The translations under genes were made by a program, and so were the position numbers. A stretch of DNA of 64,000 bases, taken from positions 186,001-250,000 of the forward strand of contig DGLA01000002.1 of the NCBI GenBank assembly GCA_002387205.1, written 5' to 3'. This document shows, one piece after another, positions 8,800-17,647 of this stretch. Under the pieces are notes generated by a model. The model made no database searches. It was not told where the DNA came from and worked only from the letters and a program-made list of their open reading frames with translations. Positions within the stretch are counted from its first letter, which is position 1. Every line of letters starts with the position of its first letter. This DNA comes from Stutzerimonas stutzeri. GTDB lineage: Bacteria; Pseudomonadota; Gammaproteobacteria; Pseudomonadales; Pseudomonadaceae.

Positions 8800-10905
8800 G
8801 TGAACCCGGTAATCAAGAAATTTCAATTCGGTCAATCGACCGTAACCCTCGAGACTGGCCGTATTGCCCGTCAGGCTAGCGGAGCGGTGCTGGTCACCGT
8901 AGACGACGATGTGACCGTCCTGGTCGCCGTCACCGGCGCCAAGACTGCTGACCCAAGCAAAGGTTTTTTCCCGCTTTCAGTTCATTATCAGGAAAAGACC
9001 TACGCGGCCGGCAAGATCCCAGGCGGCTTCTTCAAGCGTGAAGCGCGTCCTTCCGAAAAGGAAACCCTGACCTCGCGCCTGATCGACCGTCCGATCCGCC
9101 CGCTGTTTCCCGAAGGCTTCCAGAACGAAGTTCAGGTGATCTGTACTGTCGTTTCGACCAGCAAGAAAACCGATCCGGACATTGCTGCGATGATCGGGAC
9201 GTCGGCTGCGCTGGCGATTTCCGGCATTCCGTTCAATGGCCCGATCGGTGCCGCGCGCGTCGCCTTCCACCCGGAAACCGGTTACCTGCTGAACCCGACC
9301 TACGAGCAGCTCAAGGCTTCGAGCCTGGACATGGTCGTGGCCGGTACCAAAGATGCCGTTCTGATGGTCGAATCCGAAGCCAAAGAGCTGACCGAAGACC
9401 AGATGCTGGGCGCGGTGCTGTTCGCTCATGATGAGTTCCAGGCCGTGGTTCAGGCCGTTACCGAACTGGCGGCCGAAGCCGGCAAGCCGACCTGGGACTG
9501 GCAGCCGAAGGCTGAAAATACCCAGCTGCTCAATGCCATTCGCAGCGAATTCGGCGAGGCGATCTCCCAGGCGTACACCATCACTATCAAGCAGGACCGC
9601 TACGCGCGCCTGGGCGAGCTGAAAGATCAGGTTGTTGCCAAGTTCTCCGGCGAAGAAGGCCAGCCGACAGCTGGCGAAGTAAAGGAAGCCTTCGGCGAAA
9701 TCGAATACCGCACCGTTCGCGAGAACATCGTCAACGGCAAGCCGCGTATCGACGGTCGTGATACCCGCACTGTGCGCGGCCTGAACATCGAAGTTGGTGT
9801 ACTGGACAAGACCCACGGTTCGGCGCTGTTCACCCGTGGTGAAACCCAGGCCCTGGTCGTTGCCACTCTCGGCACTGCCCGTGACGCTCAGCTGCTCGAC
9901 ACCCTGGAAGGTGAAAAGAAAGACCCCTTCATGCTGCACTACAACTTCCCGCCGTACTCGGTGGGCGAGTGTGGTCGCATGGGCGCCACTGGCCGCCGCG
10001 AGATTGGTCACGGCCGTCTGGCTCGTCGTTCGGTCGCGGCCATGCTGCCGAGCGCGGACGAGTTTCCGTACACCATTCGTGTGGTTTCTGAAATCACCGA
10101 GTCCAACGGTTCCAGCTCCATGGCCTCCGTATGCGGTGCCTCTCTGGCCCTGATGGATGCCGGTGTGCCGATGAAGGCGCCGGTTGCCGGTATCGCCATG
10201 GGTCTGGTGAAGGAAGGCGAAAAGTTCGCCGTTCTGACCGACATCCTCGGTGATGAAGATCACCTCGGGGACATGGACTTCAAGGTGGCCGGTACTGCCA
10301 AGGGCGTTACCGCGCTGCAGATGGATATCAAGATCCAGGGCATCACCGAAGAGATCATGGAAATCGCCCTGGGCCAGGCGCTGGAAGCGCGTCTGAATAT
10401 CCTGGGTCAGATGAACCAGGTTATCGGTCAGTCGCGTACCGAACTGTCGGCCAACGCCCCAACCATGATTGCCATGAAGATCGACCAGGACAAGATCCGC
10501 GATGTAATCGGCAAGGGCGGCGCGACCATTCGCAGCATCTGCGAAGAAACCAAGGCCTCGATCGATATCGAAGATGATGGATCGATCAAGATCTTTGGCG
10601 AAACCAAGGACGCGGCCGAGGCTGCCAAGCAGCGCGTTCTCGGTATCACCGCCGAGGCCGAGATCGGCAAGATCTATGTTGGTAAGGTCGAGCGCATCGT
10701 CGATTTCGGTGCCTTCGTGAACATCCTGCCGGGCAAGGATGGTCTGGTGCACATCTCGATGCTGAGCGATCAGCGCGTCGAGAAGGTCACCGATGTCCTC
10801 AAGGAAGGCCAGGAAGTGAAGGTTCTGGTACTGGACGTCGACAACCGCGGACGTATCAAGCTGTCGATCAAGGATGTGGCTGCTGCCGAAGCATCTGGCG
10901 CGTAA
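8800..10905 (+). CDS. pnp: Polyribonucleotide nucleotidyltransferase (PNPase)
   Basis: Phosphorolytic 3'-5' exoribonuclease of the degradosome. I place the start at GTG 8800, preceded by AAGAAGGAACC, giving 701 residues and the N-terminus M-NPVIKKFQFGQ; the upstream ATG at 8758 lacks a ribosome site. Two RNase PH-type domains are present (first about residues 1-215, second about 310-540), then a KH domain with IRDVIGKGGATIR and an S1 domain beginning GKIYVGKVERIVDFGAFV. It follows rpsO as in most gammaproteobacteria. Confidence 0.98.
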   Translation: MNPVIKKFQFGQSTVTLETGRIARQASGAVLVTVDDDVTVLVAVTGAKTADPSKGFFPLSVHYQEKTYAAGKIPGGFFKREARPSEKETLTSRLIDRPIRPLFPEGFQNEVQVICTVVSTSKKTDPDIAAMIGTSAALAISGIPFNGPIGAARVAFHPETGYLLNPTYEQLKASSLDMVVAGTKDAVLMVESEAKELTEDQMLGAVLFAHDEFQAVVQAVTELAAEAGKPTWDWQPKAENTQLLNAIRSEFGEAISQAYTITIKQDRYARLGELKDQVVAKFSGEEGQPTAGEVKEAFGEIEYRTVRENIVNGKPRIDGRDTRTVRGLNIEVGVLDKTHGSALFTRGETQALVVATLGTARDAQLLDTLEGEKKDPFMLHYNFPPYSVGECGRMGATGRREIGHGRLARRSVAAMLPSADEFPYTIRVVSEITESNGSSSMASVCGASLALMDAGVPMKAPVAGIAMGLVKEGEKFAVLTDILGDEDHLGDMDFKVAGTAKGVTALQMDIKIQGITEEIMEIALGQALEARLNILGQMNQVIGQSRTELSANAPTMIAMKIDQDKIRDVIGKGGATIRSICEETKASIDIEDDGSIKIFGETKDAAEAAKQRVLGITAEAEIGKIYVGKVERIVDFGAFVNILPGKDGLVHISMLSDQRVEKVTDVLKEGQEVKVLVLDVDNRGRIKLSIKDVAAAEASGA

Positions 10906-10916
10906 GCATCTCGCTA

Positions 10917-10946
10917 AAAGAGGAGCCCTTCGGGGCTCTTTTTTTT
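10917..10946 (+). terminator. Terminator of the rpsO-pnp unit
   Basis: AGGAGCCC-TTCG-GGGCTCTT with a UUCG-type tetraloop and a run of eight T. A textbook intrinsic terminator. Confidence 0.92.
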
Positions 10947-11095
10947 GCGTTGACGAAATGCAGCCAGTCGTTGCGCCAGCCGAACCTTGCAGTCTGCACG
11001 CTTCGCTTGATGAAAACATGCAGAGTGCTAGTGGCATAGCGGTACTACCGAATGTTATCGCACTGATTTTAAAGGCTATTTTAGATCAGCCAGCT

Positions 11096-11110
11096 TGGCA
11101 CGCCGCTTGC
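11096..11110 (+). promoter_or_regulatory. Sigma54 (RpoN) promoter upstream of BON-domain gene
   Basis: TGGCACG-CCGC-TTGC matches the -24/-12 consensus with GG-N10-GC spacing. The predicted start (about 11122) lies some 50 bases ahead of the ATG at 11175. No housekeeping -35/-10 pair competes in the same interval that I can see. Confidence 0.78.
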
Positions 11111-11174
11111 GATCTTTTAGGTGAACCTGCGGTAGGGTATGCCGCAGTCACTATGAGAAACAGGAGTGCGACTC

Positions 11175-11570
11175 ATGAACAAGATCCAGACCTCTATTAC
11201 TGCTGCCACCATTGCAACTGCCTTGAGCTTGCCGCTGGCCGGGGCTGCGTTCGCCGAAACCATGCCTGCTCTTGGCGAAGCCCAACCCATGATGTTGGCC
11301 GCCAGCGACACCATGGAGTCCGCTGAGCACACCGCAGACGAAGCGGGCGAAGCCATGTCCGATACCTGGATCACCACCAAGGTCAAATCTGCTCTGCTGG
11401 CGGGCGATTCGACTCCCGGCATGGAGATCGAAGTCGAAACCAACAATGGCGTTGTCTCCTTGTCCGGCACGGTTGCTACAGAAGCGCAGCGTGAGATGGC
11501 AGTTGAAAAGGCCAAGACCATCGAAGGCGTAAAAGACGTTTCCGCTGATGGCCTGAAAGCTCTCGACTAA
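11175..11570 (+). CDS. Periplasmic BON-domain protein (OsmY-like)
   Basis: A 131-residue exported protein. Residues 1-27 form a signal peptide (MNKIQTSITAATIATALSLP, then AGAAFA before the cut). The mature part has one BON domain (WITTKVKSALLAGD, VETNNGVVSLSGTV, AKTIEGVKDV), a phospholipid- or envelope-associated fold found in OsmY and DolP. OsmY has two BON domains; this one has a single copy. CAGGAG precedes the ATG by 8 bases, favouring it over a GTG at 11166. The homologous position after pnp in P. aeruginosa also holds a BON protein. Exact role unknown; stress protection of the envelope is an inference. Confidence 0.88.
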   Translation: MNKIQTSITAATIATALSLPLAGAAFAETMPALGEAQPMMLAASDTMESAEHTADEAGEAMSDTWITTKVKSALLAGDSTPGMEIEVETNNGVVSLSGTVATEAQREMAVEKAKTIEGVKDVSADGLKALD

Positions 11571-11588
11571 AGCTTGGGAGCTATCCAG

Positions 11589-11614
11589 AACCCGCTGCTT
11601 GCAGCGGGTTTTTT
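11589..11614 (+). terminator. Terminator of the BON gene
   Basis: AACCCGCTG-CTTG-CAGCGGGTT followed by TTTT. It also separates the convergent DUF2845 gene. Confidence 0.88.
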
Positions 11615-11619
11615 AGTAT

Positions 11620-11928
11620 TCAGCCTCGCTCGCTGTCGATCCTGCTCAGACGATTCCCCTCGAAGCGAAGGTAGTGGTACATGCCGTTTGTAGGTCCGTA
11701 GGTCCACTCTTCAACCTGGACATCCTGACTGAAGCCATACTCGTCGACCACCTCCTTGTAGCCGGTGATCTGGCTGCTGGTCGGCTCGCCACACTTGGCC
11801 CTGACTTCAGCCGTCGAAGCTTTGAGGCTTACCAGATTGCTTGCGCAACGGTACGTCGAGGAGGCGTCAACATACAGCGTGCAAAACGCGAAGCTAAACG
11901 CGGCCAGAACAGCGGCTATATCTTTCAT
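11620..11928 (-). CDS. DUF2845 family exported protein, copy 1
   Basis: A 102-residue secreted protein with an N-terminal signal peptide (hydrophobic AAVLAAFSFAFCTLY). The mature part has the DUF2845 pattern: a first cysteine in TYRCASNLVS, CGEPTS in the middle, then EEWTYGPTNGMYHYLRFEGNRLSRI. The two cysteines probably form a disulfide. It lies nine bases downstream of a second DUF2845 gene and behind a DUF748 gene, so the three form one minus-strand operon. The same trio is known at this chromosomal place in P. aeruginosa. The function is unknown. Confidence 0.85.
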   Translation of the reverse strand: MKDIAAVLAAFSFAFCTLYVDASSTYRCASNLVSLKASTAEVRAKCGEPTSSQITGYKEVVDEYGFSQDVQVEEWTYGPTNGMYHYLRFEGNRLSRIDSERG

Positions 11929-11937
11929 GATGACTTC

Positions 11938-12249
11938 TCAGTTAGCACGACTGGTTTCGATTCGGACCAGTCGGTTGCCTTCGAAGGTGAGAATGCTGAA
12001 CACGCCATTGCTGGGACCATAGACCCACTCCTCACGTGTCATTTCGCGGCGCTGGTGAGGGCCCAATGTGTAGCCAACAAGATCACGTTCGACAGGTTGA
12101 CCACATTTGCGCTCGACCTCGAACGCGCGGTCGCCGGTGCTGATCAGGTCGCTACCGCAACGGAGCGCGTCTGCGTGTGCGCTCGGACCCAGCAGGGTGA
12201 GCGCGAACAGGAAACCGATCTGCCGAAAGTATCCGCTAGGCTGTGTCAT
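11938..12249 (-). CDS. DUF2845 family exported protein, copy 2
   Basis: A 103-residue paralogue of the gene downstream, with signal peptide (FLFALTLLGPSAHA), LRCGSDLIS, RKCGQPVERD and EEWVYGPSNGVFSILTFEGNRLVRIE. Clear shared spacing of the two cysteines and the WxYGPxNG motif supports tandem duplication. Its start ATG overlaps the stop of the DUF748 gene by four bases (ATGA), so translation is probably coupled. Confidence 0.87.
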   Translation of the reverse strand: MTQPSGYFRQIGFLFALTLLGPSAHADALRCGSDLISTGDRAFEVERKCGQPVERDLVGYTLGPHQRREMTREEWVYGPSNGVFSILTFEGNRLVRIETSRAN

Positions 12250-15200
12250 TCAGCCTCCAGGTGCAAAACGGTGGGTACTTCGCTGCCTTGAACGGACTCG
12301 GTGATACCCGTGTCCAGAAGATATACCCGGGCAGCGGCCAAGCCAGCCTGATCCACAAGATAATCCTTGATACTGGCCGCGCGCTCCCGGCTCAGACGAC
12401 GCAGCAACGCGGTACTGCTCGATCTGCTTTCAAGGATAGCCTGGCGCAGTTGTTCAGTGCGGGTATCGTCATCAAGGCTTTGCCACTCGGCCGGCGGTTG
12501 CTGCTGTAGGCGACTGCGATAGATTCCCTCAAGCATGGCAGTCTTTTCTTCCTCACCAATCTCCAGGGCTGCCGGATCGGCAGGCACCGTGTCGCCACGC
12601 CGTTGCAGGACCTTGTACCAGGTTTGCTGAAATTCACGCTCCAGCCACTGCTCTGCCAGGAGCCTGCCATCCACAGCGGGAGCGCTCATGCCCTCTATCT
12701 CCAGGCGTAGCACCGGGCGTTCCCTGAGAGCGCTGGCAAGTGTATCGAGTTTGTTGCGAGCGGCGCTGTCCAGCTCGCTGCTGCCGGGCGAAAAAAGAAC
12801 CTGGCTGAGATCAGCCTGTTCTCGACCAACAAGCCCGCCGAGAAACTTGAACGGAGATTTGGCGGCGCGTACCACCAGGTTGCGCAATGTCTGCCAGATC
12901 ACCGGCATCACATCGAACTGCGGGTTCTGCAAATCGCCCTGGATCGGGATCTTGAGTTCGATAGTTCCGCTGCTGTCTTTCAACAGCGCCACCGCAAGGC
13001 GCACCGGCAAATCGACGGCCTGTTCGCTGTCGACCTTTTCGCCCAGTTGCAGCTGTTCGAGTACTACCTCATTCTCTGCGTTCAGCTGTCCCTGCTGGAT
13101 GCGGTAATGCAGATCGAGATTGAGACGCCCCTTGCGGATGCGATAGCCGGCGAATTTGGCTGAGTAAGGGGAGAGGGTGGTCAACTCGATCTGTCGAAAA
13201 CGGGTGGCGATGTCCAGGCTCTGGAGAGGATCGAAAGGCGTCAGGCTGCCCTGGATACTAACCGGCGCGTAGCGGTCCACCTTGCCCTGGATATCGATGC
13301 TTGCTGCGTTGTGCTGGCGGTTGTCCAGGGTGCCGATGCCTCCTTCGAGCTCCTGAACGGCCGTGATGAAGGGCGGGCGCAGACTCAGATCGGAAAAATT
13401 GGCGGAACCCTCCGATATCTGGATTCCGCCGATGCGAACGGCAAAGGGTACGTCTGGCTCATCCGGTGACAGAGGGGTTTTCATGGCTGGCGGTGGTTGA
13501 TTGGACGGAGCCGACGTCTTGTCCACCAGGAGATCGTTGATGTTGGTCGTCAGGTCAGGGTTGATGATGAAGCGGGCGTAGGGCTGGTCTAGGTGGATTT
13601 TGCCGATCTCCAGGTCGTCCGGATAGCTGTAATCCAGGTCGCTCAGCTGCAGCGATTGCCACTTCACGAAGTCACGGTCCTGGATGGTATCCAGGGTATG
13701 CAGCTGGGTAATCTCCGCCGAACCGCCAATTCGAAAGGCCAGGGGATCACTACCCTTCAGCTCCACCGAGAGCTGGCTCGCCAACAGCCCGCTACGGAGC
13801 TCCAGGTGAACGAAGGGAGACAGATAAGCCTGAGCCAGGCGAAGGTCGATGCCTTGCAGGGTTAGGTCAAAGCGGCCCTGCATCGGAGTCAGCGCCAATT
13901 GGCCTTCGGCGAGCAGCGAGCCTTGTTTGCCGACATCGGTGGTCAGCTTGAGATCCATCGGAGTCTTACCGCGGCTGTCGAAGTTGCGCACGTCGAGATC
14001 GATCGGGCCCAGCTCCAGCTCCACATTCGGCTCAGGTTCCCTGTCGGCCAGGTGGAGCTGGTAGTTGCGCAGTTCGGCGTCATGCAGGAGGACCTGCCAC
14101 GGCTGTCCGGCATCCTTGTTGCCTGACGGTGCATGGGGTGTGTTCGGCTCCGGGCTGATGGCGGTCCCGGTTGTGCCAGAATCTTCCGGCTGCACCTCGG
14201 CTCCTTTGTCGAGCAGGCGCTGCCAATTGAGCTGGCCGTCAGGCTCGCGGGTCAGCCAGCTCTCCAGGGCCTGGCTGCGCACTTGGCCGATGGTCACTTG
14301 CCGTTTCTGCAGGTCCAGTGAGCTTTGGCTAATCTCGGCCTGCTTCAGCCGCAGGAGCGGCTGCCCTTCCAGGCTATCGATGCTCAGCGATGCCAGGGTC
14401 GCGCTCGCGTCGCTCAGCTGTAGCGAGGTGCCCTCGCTGAGGTCGAGCTGGTACGCCGTTTTCAGGCTCAGATGCCCTTGGTTCAGGGCAAGCGGCGCCA
14501 GGTCGCGGACATAGGGCCAAAAGGTCTGCAGGGCCAGTCCGTCGACCTCAAGCTGGCCGGTGGAGGCAATGGGAGAGAGGTTAAGCTGACCTTTCCACTC
14601 GATGCGGGATCCGTCCGGACCCTTGGCAACCAGGACGGCATCGGCTGCTTCGTCCGAGCGGGTCGCAAAGTTAAGCAGCTCGAAGTCCAGCGAATCGAGC
14701 AGGAAGTCGATGGGCTCCCGGGTTCGTCGATCGGCAAAATGCACCCGTCCGCCGGCCAGTTGCAGGCGATCGATACGCAGGGCAAGGGGCGCTTTGTCCT
14801 CCTCGGGCGCGTCTTCTCTAGAAGGTAGCTCGAACAGCTCGGTCAGGTTCAGCTTGCCATCGACATCAAACAGGACTTCAGCATTCGGCCCGATGAGCTC
14901 GATATCCGAGAAGTGCAGGGAGCGACTCCACAGACTGTTCCATTCAAGGTCCAGATAGAGCCGTTCGAACGCCAGCTGCTCGGTATCCGGCTCACCCATG
15001 TGCAGGTTATGGAGCCTGAGCTCCAGCGTGAACGGGTTGAACTCGATCCGCTCAAGGCGAGCCGGTACCGTTGCATACTTCGCCAGTTGCTGATCGACCA
15101 CTCGCATTGCCACTCCTGGCAGGATCAGAAAGCCGAGCAGGCAATAAACGACCAGGGCGGTCATCAGGCCGATGAGCGCGCGCTTCACTGCGTTGGGCAT
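12246..15200 (-). CDS. Large DUF748 / AsmA-like inner-membrane protein
   Basis: A 984-residue protein with one N-terminal membrane segment (about residues 8-31, ALIGLMTALVVYCLLGFLIL) and a long periplasmic part made of repeated beta-rich AsmA-like blocks with DUF748 signatures (FNPFTLELRLHNL, LNLTELFELP, LDLHYRIQQGQLNAEN). Near residue 810-870 there is an OmpA-like stretch (LFSPGSSELDSAARNKLDTLASAL) and the C-terminus ends in sequence resembling the last OmpA-like strand. AsmA-like proteins are thought to bridge inner and outer membrane in lipid transport; that role here is inferred. It heads the DUF2845 operon. Confidence 0.88.
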   Translation of the reverse strand: MPNAVKRALIGLMTALVVYCLLGFLILPGVAMRVVDQQLAKYATVPARLERIEFNPFTLELRLHNLHMGEPDTEQLAFERLYLDLEWNSLWSRSLHFSDIELIGPNAEVLFDVDGKLNLTELFELPSREDAPEEDKAPLALRIDRLQLAGGRVHFADRRTREPIDFLLDSLDFELLNFATRSDEAADAVLVAKGPDGSRIEWKGQLNLSPIASTGQLEVDGLALQTFWPYVRDLAPLALNQGHLSLKTAYQLDLSEGTSLQLSDASATLASLSIDSLEGQPLLRLKQAEISQSSLDLQKRQVTIGQVRSQALESWLTREPDGQLNWQRLLDKGAEVQPEDSGTTGTAISPEPNTPHAPSGNKDAGQPWQVLLHDAELRNYQLHLADREPEPNVELELGPIDLDVRNFDSRGKTPMDLKLTTDVGKQGSLLAEGQLALTPMQGRFDLTLQGIDLRLAQAYLSPFVHLELRSGLLASQLSVELKGSDPLAFRIGGSAEITQLHTLDTIQDRDFVKWQSLQLSDLDYSYPDDLEIGKIHLDQPYARFIINPDLTTNINDLLVDKTSAPSNQPPPAMKTPLSPDEPDVPFAVRIGGIQISEGSANFSDLSLRPPFITAVQELEGGIGTLDNRQHNAASIDIQGKVDRYAPVSIQGSLTPFDPLQSLDIATRFRQIELTTLSPYSAKFAGYRIRKGRLNLDLHYRIQQGQLNAENEVVLEQLQLGEKVDSEQAVDLPVRLAVALLKDSSGTIELKIPIQGDLQNPQFDVMPVIWQTLRNLVVRAAKSPFKFLGGLVGREQADLSQVLFSPGSSELDSAARNKLDTLASALRERPVLRLEIEGMSAPAVDGRLLAEQWLEREFQQTWYKVLQRRGDTVPADPAALEIGEEEKTAMLEGIYRSRLQQQPPAEWQSLDDDTRTEQLRQAILESRSSSTALLRRLSRERAASIKDYLVDQAGLAAARVYLLDTGITESVQGSEVPTVLHLEAE

Positions 15201-15283
15201 GCGGATCTACTTTCCAGGCGAAGAACTGCCTTGGAGTATGGCACGACACTCGGGTTCCTCTCGCAACCGGTGTGCGGCTTACC

Positions 15284-16300
15284 TCACAGCTGAAGCATCA
15301 GCACCTTGAGCGGCGGCTTGCCATCCACTGAAGGAAAGTCGGCTGCCGGTGGCAGTACCTGGCAATCCCGAACCGGCCGACCGGCCTTGGTTGCGCAGCG
15401 CAGGACCTGGTCTCGCCAGTCATCGAGCTCGACCTTTGCCAGGTTGTTGCAGCAGATCAGTACGCCGTTCTCGGCGGTAGCGAGCAAAGCAGGTTTGAGC
15501 AGGCTCTGATAGTCGCGCAGCAGGTCGACCGTTCCAAAAGCACTTTTCGACCAGGCGGGCGGGTCGAGCAATACCAGGTCGAACTGCTTCGGTGACAGGC
15601 GCGGGTAGTCTGGCAGCGGGCGGCCGCGTCGCTGTGGGATCGGCATGTCGGCGAGCTGACGGATCGCGGGAAAGTAATCCGACTGAATGAACTGCATCGG
15701 GGCCAGCTCCTGATTGAGCGCGCTGTTCTCGCGGCCAACCGCGAGATTGCTTTCGGCGAAATCCAGGTTGACTACCTCACGCGCGCCACCAGCAGCAGCG
15801 CAGAGACCAACGCCACATGTATAGGCAAAGAGATTGAGCACCGACTTGCCGGCACTGTTGGCCTTGATCCAGCCGCGCACATTACGCAGGTCCAGAAACA
15901 GCAGCGGGTCCTGGCCGCTGTGGCGTGCACGGATACGGTAATTCAGCCCCCACTCGCGGCCAATCAGGTCATCCAGAGCTGCCGTATCGGCGCTGTAGAC
16001 AGGATCACTGCGGTCAATACGAGAGTTGCCCCGGGAGCGGTCGTTATAGGCCAGTGACAGCCGTGTGCCCAGGCTTGCGCAGGTCTGTTGGTGCAGCGCC
16101 AGAAGATCGTCGCGTTCCAGAGGCTGATGAAAGCTTTGCACCAGCAGCAGCGGGCCGTAACGGTCCACCGTGAGCCCCGGCGCGCCTTCCTGGCTGCCGT
16201 GGAACAACCGGTAGCAGTCGGTGGCCTGGTCGTGGAGTTCAGCGAGAAGAGTTTCGCGGCTGTTATAAGCGGCGCGCAGCGCCTGGTCGAGGGGGGACAT
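15284..16300 (-). CDS. Class I SAM-dependent rRNA-type methyltransferase (RlmI/RlmK-like)
   Basis: Likely methylates a cytosine or guanine of 23S rRNA. The open frame runs from 16414, but the ATG at 16300 gives MSPLDQALRAAYNSR and 338 residues, with little upstream conservation expected. Motif I is VLNLFAYTCGVGLCAAAGGA-like, the acidic residue after strand 2 is VNLDFAESN, and motif IV is LLDPPAWSKS. The PUA domain of RlmI seems reduced to a short EEHE-type N-terminal region (GAPGLTVDRYG is present). Substrate not determinable from sequence. Confidence 0.82.
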   Translation of the reverse strand: MSPLDQALRAAYNSRETLLAELHDQATDCYRLFHGSQEGAPGLTVDRYGPLLLVQSFHQPLERDDLLALHQQTCASLGTRLSLAYNDRSRGNSRIDRSDPVYSADTAALDDLIGREWGLNYRIRARHSGQDPLLFLDLRNVRGWIKANSAGKSVLNLFAYTCGVGLCAAAGGAREVVNLDFAESNLAVGRENSALNQELAPMQFIQSDYFPAIRQLADMPIPQRRGRPLPDYPRLSPKQFDLVLLDPPAWSKSAFGTVDLLRDYQSLLKPALLATAENGVLICCNNLAKVELDDWRDQVLRCATKAGRPVRDCQVLPPAADFPSVDGKPPLKVLMLQL

Positions 16301-16376
16301 GCGCGGCGACTCTGAAAAGATGGCCGCGCAGTCTAGCGGAAATCGCCGGCGCTTGGCCGGCTGGGTTGCCTGCTGG

Positions 16377-17555
16377 TCAGCGTTCGATTGCCAGCGCGAC
16401 GCCCTGTCCGCCACCGATGCAGAGCGTTGCCAGACCTCTGTGAGCGTCGCGGCGGATCATCTCGTGCAGCAGGGTCACCAGGATGCGGCAGCCAGATGCG
16501 CCAATCGGGTGGCCAATCGCTATGGCGCCGCCATTGACGTTGACCTTCTGCGCATCCCAGCCCAGCTCCTGGCCGACGGACAGGGCTTGTGCCGCGAAGG
16601 CTTCGTTGGCTTCGATCAGGTCGAGCCCTTCGAGCGTCCAGCCGGCCTTTTCCAGGCAGCGGCGTGTAGCCGATACCGGGCCGATGCCCATGATCGCCGG
16701 GTCCACGCCAGCGTTGGCATAGCTGGCAATGCGAGCCATCACTGGCAGGCCCAGCGCCTCTGCCTTCTCGGCGCTCATCAGCAATACGGCGGCGGCACCG
16801 TCGTTGAGGCTGGACGCGTTACCGGCCGTTACGCTGCCGTCTTTCTTGAATGCCGGTTTGAGCTTGGCCAGGCTCTCTGCAGTGGTGCCTGCCCGAGGCT
16901 GTTCGTCGATATCGAACACCAGCGGCTCACCTTTGCGCTGCGGAATCTCGATGGGTGTGATCTCGTCGCGTAGACGTCCGGCTTCGATGGCTGCGATGGC
17001 TTTCTGCTGGGAGGACGCAGCGAACGCGTCCTGCGCTTCGCGTGTGATGCCGTATTTCTCAACCAGGTTTTCGGCTGTGATGCCCATGTGATAGTCGTTG
17101 AAAGCGTCCCACAAGCCGTCCTGAATCATGCTGTCGACCAGCTTGCCGTGGCCCATGCGCAAGCCCGTGCGCGCGGCGGGCATCACATAGGGCGCCAGGC
17201 TCATGTTTTCCATGCCGCCAGCAATCACGACCTCGGCGTCGCCGCAGCGGATTGCCTGTGCCGCCAGATGCAGCGCCTTCAGGCCGGAGCCGCAAACCTT
17301 GTTCAGGGTCATCGCCGGTACCGCATGGGGCAACCCTGCATTCATGGCGGCCTGTCTCGCCGGGTTCTGCCCTGCGCCTGCAGTCAGCACCTGGCCGAGA
17401 ATGACTTCGTCGACCTCTGCGGCATCGATTCCGGTTTGCTGAATGAGTTGGCGAATCACCGCGGCACCCAGCTCGACGGCGGGGATGTTGGCCAATGCGC
17501 CCTGAAAGCTGCCGACAGCGGTGCGAGTGGCGGCGACGATGACGACGTCTTGCAT
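16377..17555 (-). CDS. Acetyl-CoA C-acetyltransferase (thiolase)
   Basis: Condenses two acetyl-CoA or cleaves acetoacetyl-CoA. The 392-residue length is normal for AtoB/PhaA-type biosynthetic thiolases. Catalytic residues: nucleophile Cys88 in NKVCGSGLKA, His in IGHPIGASG and the C-terminal Cys in TLCIGGGQG. The frame opens at 17606, but the ATG at 17555 gives the standard start MQDVVIVAATRTAVG. It stands alone between a methyltransferase and a DUF2236 gene, so whether it serves polyhydroxyalkanoate synthesis, ketone-body use or leucine breakdown cannot be told. Confidence 0.93.
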   Translation of the reverse strand: MQDVVIVAATRTAVGSFQGALANIPAVELGAAVIRQLIQQTGIDAAEVDEVILGQVLTAGAGQNPARQAAMNAGLPHAVPAMTLNKVCGSGLKALHLAAQAIRCGDAEVVIAGGMENMSLAPYVMPAARTGLRMGHGKLVDSMIQDGLWDAFNDYHMGITAENLVEKYGITREAQDAFAASSQQKAIAAIEAGRLRDEITPIEIPQRKGEPLVFDIDEQPRAGTTAESLAKLKPAFKKDGSVTAGNASSLNDGAAAVLLMSAEKAEALGLPVMARIASYANAGVDPAIMGIGPVSATRRCLEKAGWTLEGLDLIEANEAFAAQALSVGQELGWDAQKVNVNGGAIAIGHPIGASGCRILVTLLHEMIRRDAHRGLATLCIGGGQGVALAIER

Positions 17556-17647
17556 GATCTGAACCTCGAGACGGTGCGGGCATCCGCGGGGCGCCCATGT
17601 TGTCACAGGCCTGCAGGCGCCTCCAGGCGTGGAACCTGCCGGTCACG

